Below are positions 7,763 to 16,628 of a stretch of DNA of 64,000 nucleotides, piece by piece; positions within the stretch are counted from its first letter, which is position 1; each line of letters opens with the position of its first letter. The position numbers and the translations under genes were made by a program. A model generated the notes under the pieces. That model did no database searches and was not told the DNA's origin. It worked only from the letters and a program-made list of their open reading frames with translations. The stretch comes from Kosakonia sp. BYX6 (GTDB taxonomy: Bacteria > Pseudomonadota > Gammaproteobacteria > Enterobacterales > Enterobacteriaceae). Location of the stretch: positions 4,374,406-4,438,405 of the forward strand of contig NZ_CP151800.1 in the NCBI RefSeq assembly GCF_038449125.1. The letters run 5' to 3'.

Positions 7763-9355
7763 TTATTTCACGACTTTATCCCACGCCATGCTCCAGGCGC
7801 TGCCGGTGGCCGGTGCATATGCGCTGGCAAGGCCGCCGCACCATGCAGTGTACGGATGTGGCTTGCATTGATACAGCTTGCCGTCGGTCGCCGTGACAAT
7901 ATCGCCCGCTTTATAGGCATAGCCCGCCTGATACTTCGGATAACTTTGCTCTTGTTCGTCGTCGCTCTGCTCCGTGGTAGTAACGTTTAACACCGCAGAC
8001 AGCGCCGATTTATTGCCTGCCGCATCCACCGCGTTGATGGCGTATGCATATTGAGTGTTGGCATTAAGATCTTCATCGGTAAAGGTATTTCCGCTGACAT
8101 CGGCAATTTTCTGCTGATTGCGGAACACTTCATAACCCTTCACGCCAGAGGCGGAATCCGTAGAGGCTTTCCAGGTGAGATGCACAGTGGTTGCGGTGGC
8201 TTGCGCATGCAAATCGGCCGGTACGCTCGGCGCAGTCGTGTCTTTTTCCGGCGTTTCGACAACGCTGCCATCGTGAATTAACTGGGTATACGCCTTACGG
8301 AACTGGCCGCCGAACGGCACGTGATTCACGTTTTCGCCTTCATCCCAGTTAATTGACCAGGTCATTAAGCCTCTAAGCGGCATGCCCTCTTTTTGCATAT
8401 CCGCAAATACGCGATAAACATCTTCCGGTGTTTTCACAAAACCGGTCGCAGCGGCGGAACCATTACTTGGCAGGCCGATCACCAGTTTGCTGGACGGAAT
8501 TTTCACCGCAGCCAGACCGTGCTTATCGGTAATTAACTCTTTGCTGAAGTGATACAAGAATTCATATTTTTTGCTGTCATCATCCTGGGTGTAATTCACC
8601 CACCAACCGTCTTTGGCGGTGTCATCCGGCTGGAAGCCAATCCCGAACGCGCCCTGGTTATAAAATTGCGGCGCAATAAAGTCATAATAACCGTCGAGGC
8701 TATTAATATAATTTTGATATTGCGGGTTGGACTTCGTCAGATACGGAATTTCCGGAGCCATACTGATAATAAAGTGCTTACCTTGCTGCTGATAATGTTC
8801 ACGCACCTGTTTCAGCGCGGCAGGAATAACGGTTTCATTATCGGCTTTTTTAATGGCGCTCTGTTCCAGGTCGATATCCAGACCATCAAAACCATACAGA
8901 TCGACGAGTCGGATAATTTCGTCAGCGAAATGTTGCGTATCGCCATTTGCGGCGTGCAGTTCAATATGCGCATCCGCGCCGCCCAGCGATAACAGCACCG
9001 CCTGACCACGCTGGTTCAGCGCGGCGATTTCGGCGCGAAACGCCTGATCGGAACCGTAATACGGCACGAAGGTTGGCATGCTTTTGCCATCAGACGACTT
9101 CATGAATGACGCCATTACCACGTTGTATTCTTTTGGCGTATCTTTTAGCGCTAATTTTAGTGGGTAACCCTGCTCATAATCACCGGAGAAGCCCTGGTCC
9201 CAGTTATGCCAATAGCCGACCAGTAATTTTTGTCCCTCAATGGACGGCATGGTGTCTGCGTAATCGGTCTCCGCAAAAACATGGCCACTGAGGCTCATCA
9301 GCCCAACCAATGCCAGCGAGGTACAAATCTTATTCATCTTAAATAAGCTTTTCAT
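7763..9355 (-). CDS. Secreted GH18 chitinase with FN3 and chitin-binding domains
   Basis: A 530-residue exported chitinase. A Sec signal peptide ends near VFA-ET (residue 28-29). The GH18 catalytic barrel spans about 40-350 with the full DGLDIDLE motif at 157-164, where Glu164 is the proton donor. A fibronectin type III domain (about 370-462) and a C-terminal type-3 chitin-binding module (about 473-528, with Trp- and Tyr-rich YPKYQAGYAYKAGD and AWCGG) follow. It would hydrolyse chitin outside the cell or in the periplasm. AAGGGAT precedes the ATG at 9355. There is no partner gene in an operon. It is unrelated to the GH19 enzyme at 53.6 kb. Confidence 0.93.
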   Translation of the reverse strand: MKSLFKMNKICTSLALVGLMSLSGHVFAETDYADTMPSIEGQKLLVGYWHNWDQGFSGDYEQGYPLKLALKDTPKEYNVVMASFMKSSDGKSMPTFVPYYGSDQAFRAEIAALNQRGQAVLLSLGGADAHIELHAANGDTQHFADEIIRLVDLYGFDGLDIDLEQSAIKKADNETVIPAALKQVREHYQQQGKHFIISMAPEIPYLTKSNPQYQNYINSLDGYYDFIAPQFYNQGAFGIGFQPDDTAKDGWWVNYTQDDDSKKYEFLYHFSKELITDKHGLAAVKIPSSKLVIGLPSNGSAAATGFVKTPEDVYRVFADMQKEGMPLRGLMTWSINWDEGENVNHVPFGGQFRKAYTQLIHDGSVVETPEKDTTAPSVPADLHAQATATTVHLTWKASTDSASGVKGYEVFRNQQKIADVSGNTFTDEDLNANTQYAYAINAVDAAGNKSALSAVLNVTTTEQSDDEQEQSYPKYQAGYAYKAGDIVTATDGKLYQCKPHPYTAWCGGLASAYAPATGSAWSMAWDKVVK

Positions 9356-9625
9356 TTTTTAATCCCTTAATGAAGAGGTAAGTAAATCTTCGCAATAAAT
9401 ATCTTTTGCCGAACACAAACGGTGAAATTCATATTACCGTTTACTGCACCATTTTCATTATCTAAATGCTAAGAAACCTCTTTTCCTTATTGAGCGAATT
9501 TTATTTCAGCAAAGAACACTCTAAATAATTATCTGAATTTCAGAAAATAGACGAAAAAAATCACAGCCTTGTTTTATAACGCGCCGTGATTACCATGATT
9601 ATTCCGACCAAAACGGTGTGAAGAT

Positions 9626-10111
9626 CTATTCCAGTTCGCGTTTCGCCGATTTGCCATAGTCTTTATCATTCAGCAGGCTTTTTAACGCCTCAATAGCTTT
9701 AGGGTGTTGTTTATTATGGGAAAGCAGCGAGAATGCCGCGCCCTTAAACAAGATATAGCTGTCGCTTTGAATGATGTTCAGCGCGAATTCAATAATTTCA
9801 TCCGTCATTGACAATAATGCCAGGGTATTAATGCAGTTCACAATCAGGCTATCATCTTCAAAATCATCGTTATTAATGATGATGATAAGTTCTTTTTTAA
9901 TAAACTCATCATCATAATCACCGCGATATAAACCTAATATTTTCACCGCTTCGATTCTGGCATCGTCATCGCCATTAATATCTGTCGCAATCGCCAGCAT
10001 AAATTTTGCTAATTCCCGATCCAACGGCTGCGTGAAGTTGCGCAGGAAATTAAACTTCCCTTCTTCATTCAGCGAATTATATTCTTGTATGATTTTTTGA
10101 TTATCAGCCAT
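9626..10111 (-). CDS. HEAT-repeat-like protein downstream of the vgrG remnant
   Basis: A 161-residue acidic helical protein. Its Ala/Leu helix pairs (around residues 32-60, 77-110 and 112-155) look like HEAT-type repeats, with no signal peptide or membrane segment. A strong AGGAGG overlaps the stop region of the upstream vgrG remnant, and the ATG lies 8 bases past that stop, so the two were one transcription unit. Genes placed right after vgrG often encode T6SS adaptors, effectors or immunity proteins. A cytoplasmic immunity or adaptor role is an inference. The base composition is clearly AT-richer than the neighbours, which suggests acquisition. Confidence 0.7.
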   Translation of the reverse strand: MADNQKIIQEYNSLNEEGKFNFLRNFTQPLDRELAKFMLAIATDINGDDDARIEAVKILGLYRGDYDDEFIKKELIIIINNDDFEDDSLIVNCINTLALLSMTDEIIEFALNIIQSDSYILFKGAAFSLLSHNKQHPKAIEALKSLLNDKDYGKSAKRELE

Positions 10112-10119
10112 ATACCCTC

Positions 10120-10790
10120 CTAAAGAAGAAACAGTTTCGACCTGAGTTTATCAACATCGTCCGCCATTGCTAATATTTGATCGGCAATCTGCGGGGCATT
10201 GCCGCCGGAGGCGTACTGGTTTTCTTCGAAGGCGTACTGCGCGCCGGCCACCAACCATTTGGCGTTGTCGGCGTAATTCGGCGCATTGGTCAGCGTAAAA
10301 ACGTGGCCCGGCGCAATACCGGTCGCGGTGCCGGAACCTTGCGTCTGCTGCTGTTCCGCTTGCCAGGCCTGCTGGCGAATGCGCGCGTCAGTTGGTCTTC
10401 AACGGTGACGTTGTATTCAGAAAACAGCGTCTTGGCGATATCCGGAACGCGCTGTTGCTGGAAAATGCGGAAGTTGCGATCGCGCATCATCGGCCAAAAA
10501 TCGGGTTCGAGGATCACCTGCCAAACCGCATAACGCGTGCCGCCCAGTTCTTCGGAACGCACGGAAACCGCCGTGACTTTGCCGGAAAGGTAGCGCTCGC
10601 TGCCCAGTTGCGCGGGGATCACCACCGTCATGTCCTGCCCCAGCAGTTTTTGCCGATCGAGGGTGAAATCTTGACTTAGCAAATCAACCTGAAAGCGAAA
10701 TGGCGCAGAAAGACGTTCTTCCCCGGTTAACCTCCAGAAAAGGAGCGACTCACTACCAGCAGATGACAGCACGGTTATCCGGTTAACCAT
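10120..10790 (-). pseudogene. vgrG: Decayed type VI secretion vgrG
   Basis: The frame opens at ATG 10790 (MVNRITVLSSAGSESLLFWRL...) after AAGGAACACGT and runs through about 135 residues of a normal VgrG gp27-like N-terminus. At about 10385 it shifts frame and resumes far downstream in VgrG with RQQAWQAEQQ...GIAPGHVFTLT...FEENQYASGG. It then jumps again to a short tail (ADQILAMADDVDKL) ending at TAG 10120-10122. The middle of the gp27-like region and the whole gp5-like spike are missing, whereas intact VgrGs are about 600-800 residues. Two deletions plus a frameshift make this a non-functional remnant of a T6SS vgrG island. Confidence 0.85.
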
Positions 10791-11188
10791 ACGTGTTCCT
10801 TAATTGCAGAGGTGAATAAAACCGGGAGAGGAGCTTCTCCACGCTTAAAGAATGTCGCGAATGATGTTTTTAAATATAGGTGGCGTTATTATTTTCAGCG
10901 CCAGAAAATTGCGTTTTATATTGTCCGTATATCACCTTAATCGGTGGATAATAAGAGATGAGATAAATCCTATTCTTGCTTAAAAATAATAACTTATTAA
11001 TTTAGAAGGAATTATTAATTCGCTTAATTTTATTAAGGTTTTCGCGTTATGTGATGCAGTCTATGTTCTCTGACGTATCATATATTCTTGGCTGCTTAAA
11101 ATAATTAAAAACGACAGCGAAATAGTTACGCAGGTTATTTTTATGCGGTTTCGTCTTTAATTGAAATAATAGGCGGGAAGAAAGAATG
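10791..11188. other. AT-rich gene-free spacer
   Basis: About 400 bases of very AT-rich sequence between the vgrG remnant and the racemase operon terminator. The 5' side of vgrG (AAGGAACACGT) is recognisable. I see no gene, RNA, repeat or attachment site that I can support. Confidence 0.5.
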
Positions 11189-11208
11189 ACGGCCCTTATC
11201 CGGGCCGT
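11189..11208 (-). terminator. Terminator of the OPT-peptidase-racemase operon
   Basis: Perfect 7-bp stem ACGGCCC/GGGCCGT with a 6-base loop, directly past the racemase stop. On the minus strand it is followed by the T-rich stretch CATTCTTTCTTCC. Confidence 0.75.
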
Positions 11209-11212
11209 GAAG

Positions 11213-11839
11213 TTATGCCAACTGGCTGGCAAACAAACCGGCGGCGCTCACCGCGTCAATGGCGGTTTTGCCGAGCTTTGTGCGAATGGCATCCGCCAAA
11301 GCGATGGTGGAAAAGCCCGTGCAGGAGAAGGCGATCACTTCCGCGCCTTCCTGATAGAGCTTATCGGCGCAGTCGAGCGCGCTGGCACGGCCCTCTGGTG
11401 TGAGCAGATCGGTGGTTTTTGTCACCCCCTCAGGCCGCGCATAGCGGACGTTTTCACCGAGTAACGCGCGAAACGGCGCGGGCGCGGCTTCGCCGATCCC
11501 CATCACCGCCACCGGGCGTTTGAGCATCGCGGCAATGCTCGCCGCCGCGCTGCCTGCGCTCACCACCGGTATGGTCACAGCGGCGCGAAGCTGCGCGAGA
11601 CCAGGATCGGCCGCGCAACTGAGAAAAAGCGCGCGACAACCCTGCGCCTGCAATGCTTGACCCAGCGCCACGATCTTAGGCACCGCCAGCGCTTCGCTTT
11701 GCGCATCAAAAATACCGCTGCGCTGATCCGCAATGCAGCGGCTGACAGAAGCAATGCCGTACTCTTGCTGGATCAGGCGCCCGTGCTCTTCCACAAAATG
11801 CGCGTCGTCATGGGTTAATACACGAATAATGCCGAGCAT
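11213..11839 (-). CDS. Aspartate/glutamate (hydantoin) racemase family protein
   Basis: A 208-residue cytosolic protein of the Asp/Glu/hydantoin racemase superfamily. The two catalytic-type cysteines are Cys75 (LFLSCAAD) and Cys173 (AFSCTGFS), each at the end of a predicted beta strand. This is the pair that deprotonates and reprotonates the alpha carbon in cofactor-independent racemases. It is the last gene of a leftward operon, 9 bases after pepE. The family covers Asp, Glu, hydantoin and allantoin racemases, so the substrate is not determined. Beside an Asp-specific dipeptidase, aspartate or an aspartyl derivative is a reasonable guess. Confidence 0.88.
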   Translation of the reverse strand: MLGIIRVLTHDDAHFVEEHGRLIQQEYGIASVSRCIADQRSGIFDAQSEALAVPKIVALGQALQAQGCRALFLSCAADPGLAQLRAAVTIPVVSAGSAAASIAAMLKRPVAVMGIGEAAPAPFRALLGENVRYARPEGVTKTTDLLTPEGRASALDCADKLYQEGAEVIAFSCTGFSTIALADAIRTKLGKTAIDAVSAAGLFASQLA

Positions 11840-11848
11840 AAAGCCCCC

Positions 11849-12541
11849 TCAGTAAAAACGATGATCGCTGGCCAGCGGGATGGCCGCTTCATTGGCCTTA
11901 AACAGCAGCGCTGTTTTGTCGCCGCCCAATTGCGCACTGCCGTTTTGTACCGAAATCCAGCTTCCTTCCGGCAAGCCGATGACCTCAAGCGCAGGATCAA
12001 CCACCAGCAGTTCACGGATGCGCTGCTCGCGGGTTTCGCCCTGATGCCCGGTCGGCAGGGCGTTGGTGAAGTGCGGATTGATCTGTAGCGGCACCAGGTT
12101 AAGCGCATCCAACCCACCCGGATCGATAATCGGCATGTCGTTGGTGGTGCGGATGGTCGGGCACGCCAGATTCGCCCCGGCGCTCCAACCCACATACAGC
12201 GCGCCGTTGCTCACCGCCTGACGGATCGGTTCGATCAGCCCGCGATCGCGGCAATTTTTCAGCAAATGAAAGGTGTTACCGCCGCCGACCATCACAACAT
12301 CTGCGGCGGCAATCGCCGCTGGCGCGTCATCAACGGTGTGAATACCGGTGATCGAAAGATCGAGATCCGCCAATGCCAGCCGGACTTTGTCGGTATAGGC
12401 GTCATCACTTTGGGTGACGCCCGCAAAGGGGATAAACACCACGTTGCGACGCCCGTCGAGCTGCGCTTTCAACAGCGGCAGCGCATAGTGCAGATATTCC
12501 GTGCCCGGCAGCACCGAATTACTCAGTAACAGCAGGTTCAT
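11849..12541 (-). CDS. pepE: Peptidase E, alpha-aspartyl dipeptidase
   Basis: A 230-residue S51-family serine peptidase that cleaves dipeptides with N-terminal aspartate. It aligns end to end with Salmonella PepE. The catalytic Ser120 (GWSAGANL), Asp135 (TTNDMPI) and His157 (NPHFTN) fall at the same positions, and the [10 protein letters not shown] loop (86-95) is present. The start follows a GGAGACC ribosome site in the 12-base gap after the AroM gene. In E. coli and Salmonella pepE is elsewhere on the chromosome, so here it is specifically linked to a transporter and a racemase. It may be a second copy or a relocated one. Confidence 0.93.
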   Translation of the reverse strand: MNLLLLSNSVLPGTEYLHYALPLLKAQLDGRRNVVFIPFAGVTQSDDAYTDKVRLALADLDLSITGIHTVDDAPAAIAAADVVMVGGGNTFHLLKNCRDRGLIEPIRQAVSNGALYVGWSAGANLACPTIRTTNDMPIIDPGGLDALNLVPLQINPHFTNALPTGHQGETREQRIRELLVVDPALEVIGLPEGSWISVQNGSAQLGGDKTALLFKANEAAIPLASDHRFY

Positions 12542-12553
12542 CCTGGTCTCCTT

Positions 12554-13234
12554 TTAGAGCAGATTACGCAGCAGATCGGCCAGCAGCTTATTCGACAGCA
12601 CCACTGGCGCCGCGACATGGCGTGCGCAGATTTCCTGATGCCAGCCGGTGTAGCCCATGCAGTCCGTCAGGATCACCTCCGCGCCCTGCGCTTCCAGCGA
12701 ACGGGCCGCTTCGGCAATGTCTTCTTCGCTGGCAGTGTAGGGTGATGCAACAGCAAAAACCGGCGTCTGTGTAGCGCCCCGCCACTTTTCCAGTTCGCTG
12801 GCAACTTGTGATTCCAGCGGCACAAGGATCCCGGCGCGACGCTTGCCGACCAGCGCATTTAGCGTCGGCGGCAGGAGCTGATCCGGCTCGATCAACCAGG
12901 CTTTCTGGCTGCTTAAGCCGTGAAACTCACCGGTACATAGAATGGCGATGATCTCGCAGCCTTGCGCTTCCAGCCAGTCGATCTTCTGCTGGAGCGCTTC
13001 GCCCACGGCGGGCTTGCCCATCACCACCGCGCGCCCGTCAAGCAAGCGCGAGGTTAACAGCGCGTCCCCCGGTTGCGGTGTGAAACGCGCGGCAATTTCG
13101 ACATCATCCAGCCCGTCCAGCACCCCGGCATGCACACAGTTCACGTGCGCCGGTAACGCGGCGTCGAGGATCGGCGTGATGTCGCTGCGCGGTGCCTGAC
13201 CGATGGTCAGCGTGCCAATTTTGCGGATCGCCAT
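12554..13234 (-). CDS. AroM family protein
   Basis: A 226-residue cytosolic protein starting MAIRKIGTLTIGQAPRSDI at ATG 13234, one base after the DUF1177 stop. This points to translational coupling. An upstream in-frame extension overlaps DUF1177 and is unlikely. It belongs to the AroM family, whose E. coli namesake next to aroL has no known biochemical function. Cys100 (AILCTGEF) and Cys192 (LTDCMGYT) sit in settings much like the two cysteines of the racemase at the operon end. This suggests the same fold and perhaps racemase- or decarboxylase-type chemistry (inference). It differs clearly from E. coli AroM, so I do not give it that symbol. Confidence 0.85.
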   Translation of the reverse strand: MAIRKIGTLTIGQAPRSDITPILDAALPAHVNCVHAGVLDGLDDVEIAARFTPQPGDALLTSRLLDGRAVVMGKPAVGEALQQKIDWLEAQGCEIIAILCTGEFHGLSSQKAWLIEPDQLLPPTLNALVGKRRAGILVPLESQVASELEKWRGATQTPVFAVASPYTASEEDIAEAARSLEAQGAEVILTDCMGYTGWHQEICARHVAAPVVLSNKLLADLLRNLL

Positions 13235-13235
13235 G

Positions 13236-14174
13236 TCACACCCCCGGCTGGCGTTTTTGCAGATGCGCCAGCGAACCGTACAAATCCAGCAGGCGCTGAT
13301 ACTCTGCTTTATCAAAGAACTGGCAGGTGCCGCGCGTGAACTCTTTCGCCACTTCGACCGCGTATTTGCAGGCCAGTGCGATATCCGTTTCGTGGCTCGC
13401 GCCGGTTCCGCAGCCCGGCACGGCGCTGACAGCGGTGATCGCCACACCGACAACCGGGGCGGCGGTGGCGATCGACGGTTGCAGGATGCTGTTGAGGTGG
13501 TAAACCCCGTTGCCGTATGGCGTGATGTCCTGAGTGGTAATCGGGAATGTCACCGGCAACTGCCCGGTGGTCATTTCCATCACCCGCAGCAGATCGTCTG
13601 CCACACGCAGGATGTACCCCTCTTTCACCGTCGGAGAAATGGCAAAGCCTTTATGGTTGATGATGCGGTTGCCTTTGGTGGTATCGATAGAGAGCACCGC
13701 GTCCATTTCGTCGGTCACTTCCTGCTCGTTCATATCTTCGGTTTCCACCGGGGAATCCATAAAATCGACCGGCTCATGCGGGCGGGTTGGCGCGTCCGGG
13801 CAGATATGGGTGGTGACAATCACATCGCCTGGCAGGGTGTCGCCCTGGCGCTGCATTTCGGCCAACTTGAGCGCACTGGCGATCGCCGCGACGGCGCCAT
13901 CGGCATCGGACACCAGGCCAATACGCCCCGGACGCGCGCCGATTCCGCCCAAACGCCCAACAATCCCCAGCGTCGGTGCCGTACCGCCGCTGCGCTTACC
14001 TTCTGAACCCGGAATCACGATTTTGACGAAGTCGGTGCTGCCTTTCGGGCCGCTTACCGCTTTCACGCTCACCTCAAGGTCGCGATATTCCGCCAGCAGG
14101 GTTTTCACCTTTTCGCCGCTGGCATACGCGCTGTCGAGTAACGCAAAGACCTGTAATGTTTGTTGTAAGCTCAT
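13236..14174 (-). CDS. DUF1177 family protein
   Basis: A 312-residue cytosolic protein of a family without known function. Residues 85-130 (GLVSDADGAVAAIASALKL, then LPGDVIVTTHICPDAP) resemble the core of zinc-dependent M20/M28/M42 peptidases. There an Asp followed by Gly and an Ala-rich helix leads to a strand with further metal ligands. Asp90, Asp92, His123, Asp127, His133 and the Glu-rich stretch at 144-156 could bind metal. This is my reading, not a known assignment. It is cotranscribed with an OPT transporter (24-base gap) and AroM (1-base gap), which supports a role in breaking down an imported compound. Confidence 0.85.
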   Translation of the reverse strand: MSLQQTLQVFALLDSAYASGEKVKTLLAEYRDLEVSVKAVSGPKGSTDFVKIVIPGSEGKRSGGTAPTLGIVGRLGGIGARPGRIGLVSDADGAVAAIASALKLAEMQRQGDTLPGDVIVTTHICPDAPTRPHEPVDFMDSPVETEDMNEQEVTDEMDAVLSIDTTKGNRIINHKGFAISPTVKEGYILRVADDLLRVMEMTTGQLPVTFPITTQDITPYGNGVYHLNSILQPSIATAAPVVGVAITAVSAVPGCGTGASHETDIALACKYAVEVAKEFTRGTCQFFDKAEYQRLLDLYGSLAHLQKRQPGV

Positions 14175-14198
14175 AATGTTTTCTCTGATGTTGCGTGA

Positions 14199-15824
14199 TT
14201 ACTTTTTGCCGCCCGGCAGGACGGAATTAAAGAAGCTGAACAGGGCGTCCCCGGCGATCAAGCCTGCCGCCAGCACCTCGATTTTGTTACGCATCGGCTC
14301 GCCACCCACGCGCAAAACCACGGCGCGGATGGCAATCCCGATAATCACCGCCCAGCCGGCCAGTGGGTTGTTGATCAACAGACCGGTTGCCAGCATGACG
14401 CCCATTTGGCGGCCTGGCCCGCCAATCAACTGGATGATGGCACCCGGAATAGCCCACATCAGCAATGATTTCGCGATATCCAGCGAGACACCCGCATTGA
14501 TGGCCGCGACATAGACTTTCGCCACCGGCGGTACCAGCCCCTGCGCGAAGTAATCGCGGAAGATAAACAGCACCACCGGCATGGCGACCACAAAGGCCAA
14601 CATGGCGGCAATCAACTGTTGGCGGCGACCTTCCAATTCGAAACGGGTATGCGCACCTTTGCCGCGCAGGATCCAGCCGGCTTTCAGGTCGTAACCCATA
14701 TCGGCAAACGCCGGGCCGGTAGCAGCGGAGAAACCGCACAGCATCGCCAACGCTTCCGGCGGGAAGCCAATCAAAATCCCGATAAGCAGTGTGATGAGCG
14801 CAACGGCGAAGGCCGGGAACCAGCCGGAGTGCATGGCGGCGAGGCCGACAATCATTTCATGCAGGAAGGCGGCGAACGCGGCGTAAAGCATGAAACCAAT
14901 CAGCCACGGCAATGAGAGGTGTGCATACAGCCCGCTGCCCAGCGCAATCAGCGCGGAGAGCGCGACAAAACCGAGCGCGCCTAAGCGAATGGTTTTGCCA
15001 ATCTGCTCGTTTTGCGCCAGCGGCAGCGCGTCGTCGCTTTCAGCGGCATGTTTCGCCTCCGTTGCCGGGCTTTTTTTGCCAATCAGGCGCGCAATCTGGA
15101 ACAAGGCGACGACACCCGCGCCCGCCATCACGCCGTGCGGAATATAGAGTTTGTTGATATCAATGCCGAACATGGGGTCGGAGTAGCCGCGCAACAGGAA
15201 ACCGACGCCGAGCATGCCGAGCGCCCAGATATTGCCGATAAACGCCGTACCCAGCGCGGCCATCGGGAATTTAAACCAGGAGCCGATTGCGCCAATCGCA
15301 ATCCCGGTGCCGAGCAGCGCCGCCTGTTTGCCGCCCTGATCCCCGGCTTTAATGGATTCCGCCGCCGCAATGCCCGGCGGCCAGGCGCCTTCCGCCGGAA
15401 AAATGCGCGTGTTGAACAGGCGATAAAGCAGCCAGGCATCCAGCAGCATCGCCAGCGCCACGCCGATAAACATCGGCATCACCATTTCGTTGTGACCAAA
15501 CAGCCACGGAATGGAGATCGGCAACAATAACGAATTCGCCGCGCCAAACGTGGCGGCGGAGGTGGCGCTCTGCGCCAGGTTCTGGATATGAATAGAGCGA
15601 AAACGGGCGAAGCACTGAAGCGGAATACGGGCAATGATCATCGCCGCCATCGCGCCAATGATCGCCGTGTTCGGTGTAACCCCAAGCGTGGTGAGAAGCT
15701 GCACGCCGATGACAGCGCCAAAAATGCTTAGCACCAACAGCATTAACAAAGTGGCCGGGGCAAAAGCGCGCGGGTGGCTCTCGTGCTTCTCAGGCTGCGT
15801 TTCACAACGGACGGTCTGACTCAC
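14199..15824 (-). CDS. OPT-family transporter
   Basis: A 541-residue inner-membrane protein with about 12-14 hydrophobic helices and the small-residue-rich loops of the oligopeptide transporter (OPT/YSL) superfamily. A hydrophilic N-terminus (about residues 1-22) precedes the first helix. Eukaryotic members move oligopeptides or metal-phytosiderophores by proton symport. Bacterial members are little studied. A His/Glu-containing cytoplasmic loop (PATEAKHAAESDD) lies mid-protein. It is second in the operon, 34 bases after the IclR gene, and is followed by putative hydrolases. This makes it the likely entry step for the substrate of the pathway. Confidence 0.87.
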   Translation of the reverse strand: MSQTVRCETQPEKHESHPRAFAPATLLMLLVLSIFGAVIGVQLLTTLGVTPNTAIIGAMAAMIIARIPLQCFARFRSIHIQNLAQSATSAATFGAANSLLLPISIPWLFGHNEMVMPMFIGVALAMLLDAWLLYRLFNTRIFPAEGAWPPGIAAAESIKAGDQGGKQAALLGTGIAIGAIGSWFKFPMAALGTAFIGNIWALGMLGVGFLLRGYSDPMFGIDINKLYIPHGVMAGAGVVALFQIARLIGKKSPATEAKHAAESDDALPLAQNEQIGKTIRLGALGFVALSALIALGSGLYAHLSLPWLIGFMLYAAFAAFLHEMIVGLAAMHSGWFPAFAVALITLLIGILIGFPPEALAMLCGFSAATGPAFADMGYDLKAGWILRGKGAHTRFELEGRRQQLIAAMLAFVVAMPVVLFIFRDYFAQGLVPPVAKVYVAAINAGVSLDIAKSLLMWAIPGAIIQLIGGPGRQMGVMLATGLLINNPLAGWAVIIGIAIRAVVLRVGGEPMRNKIEVLAAGLIAGDALFSFFNSVLPGGKK

Positions 15825-15858
15825 GGTTATTCTCCTGGCATTGGCAAAAGGAAAAGAA

Positions 15859-16623
15859 TCAAAGCGGGCTGCTTACCTGCGTGTCGCCGGTTTTCCCGGC
15901 AATCGTGAGGGCAGCCTCTTTCAGTAATGTCGCGATCCGTTGCAACTCTTCAGGGGTGGCAAGCTGTTGCGGAAATGAGAGGCAGAACGCCACAGCATCG
16001 TGGGTGGCCGGGTCGCCGACGGCGCAACTTACGGACGCCGTATCGGCGACCGATTCGTTAACCGCCGTCGCATAGCCCGCGTCGCGGGTTCGTGCGACCG
16101 TCGCGACCAGCATGCTGACATCCTGCTGGCTACCGGTAAGTTGGGAAACCACCTGCGGGCTGGCGAAGAAATCATGCAGTTGGGTATCAGTAAAGCGCGC
16201 CAGCAGCGCCCGGCCGGTGGAGGTTCCCCAGGCGGGCGATCGCGAACCGGGCCAGGTGACGACCGGTAAAGACTGGCGGCCGTGAATCACCCGCAGCACG
16301 AGGATCTCCTGGTTATCCAGCATCGAGATATAGCCGGTATAACCGGTGCGCTCGCACAAGCTACGCAGCGCGGCATCAACGTGATCGTTCAGGGTAAGCT
16401 GGCGATTTACCAGGTGCGACGCCGACATGATCAGCGGACCAGGCAAAAAAGTGCCGTGAATTTCGTCCTTTTCGAGGTAGCCATAGGATTCAAGCTGGCT
16501 CATGACGCGTGAGGCCGTGCTTTTTGGCATACCCAGATGATGAATAACATCGCTGATGCGGATCGCGCCCTGGCGCTCGACCATCAGTTTAAGAATGCTG
16601 GCAGTGGTTTCTAATATCGACAT
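15859..16623 (-). CDS. IclR-family transcriptional regulator
   Basis: A 254-residue regulator with an N-terminal winged helix (about 5-70; TASILKLMVERQGAIRISD and MPKSTASRVMSQLE as recognition helix) and a C-terminal IclR effector-binding domain (about 80-245). I chose ATG 16623, which has GAGA six bases upstream. An ATG at 16635 adds four residues but has no ribosome site. It is the first gene of the leftward six-gene operon, and two near-perfect 17-bp palindromes sit immediately upstream. Autoregulated, substrate-responsive control of the operon is the natural inference. Confidence 0.9.
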   Translation of the reverse strand: MSILETTASILKLMVERQGAIRISDVIHHLGMPKSTASRVMSQLESYGYLEKDEIHGTFLPGPLIMSASHLVNRQLTLNDHVDAALRSLCERTGYTGYISMLDNQEILVLRVIHGRQSLPVVTWPGSRSPAWGTSTGRALLARFTDTQLHDFFASPQVVSQLTGSQQDVSMLVATVARTRDAGYATAVNESVADTASVSCAVGDPATHDAVAFCLSFPQQLATPEELQRIATLLKEAALTIAGKTGDTQVSSPL

Positions 16624-16628
16624 AGCAA

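Noticed and set aside
11047-11232. Small minus-strand frame of about 61 codons before the racemase operon end
   Set aside because: Very AT-rich, no ribosome site, overlaps the operon terminator and has no recognisable sequence.
13534-14514. Plus-strand open frame across DUF1177 and the OPT gene end
   Set aside because: Ser/Thr/Pro-rich shadow of two genes that are clearly coding on the minus strand.
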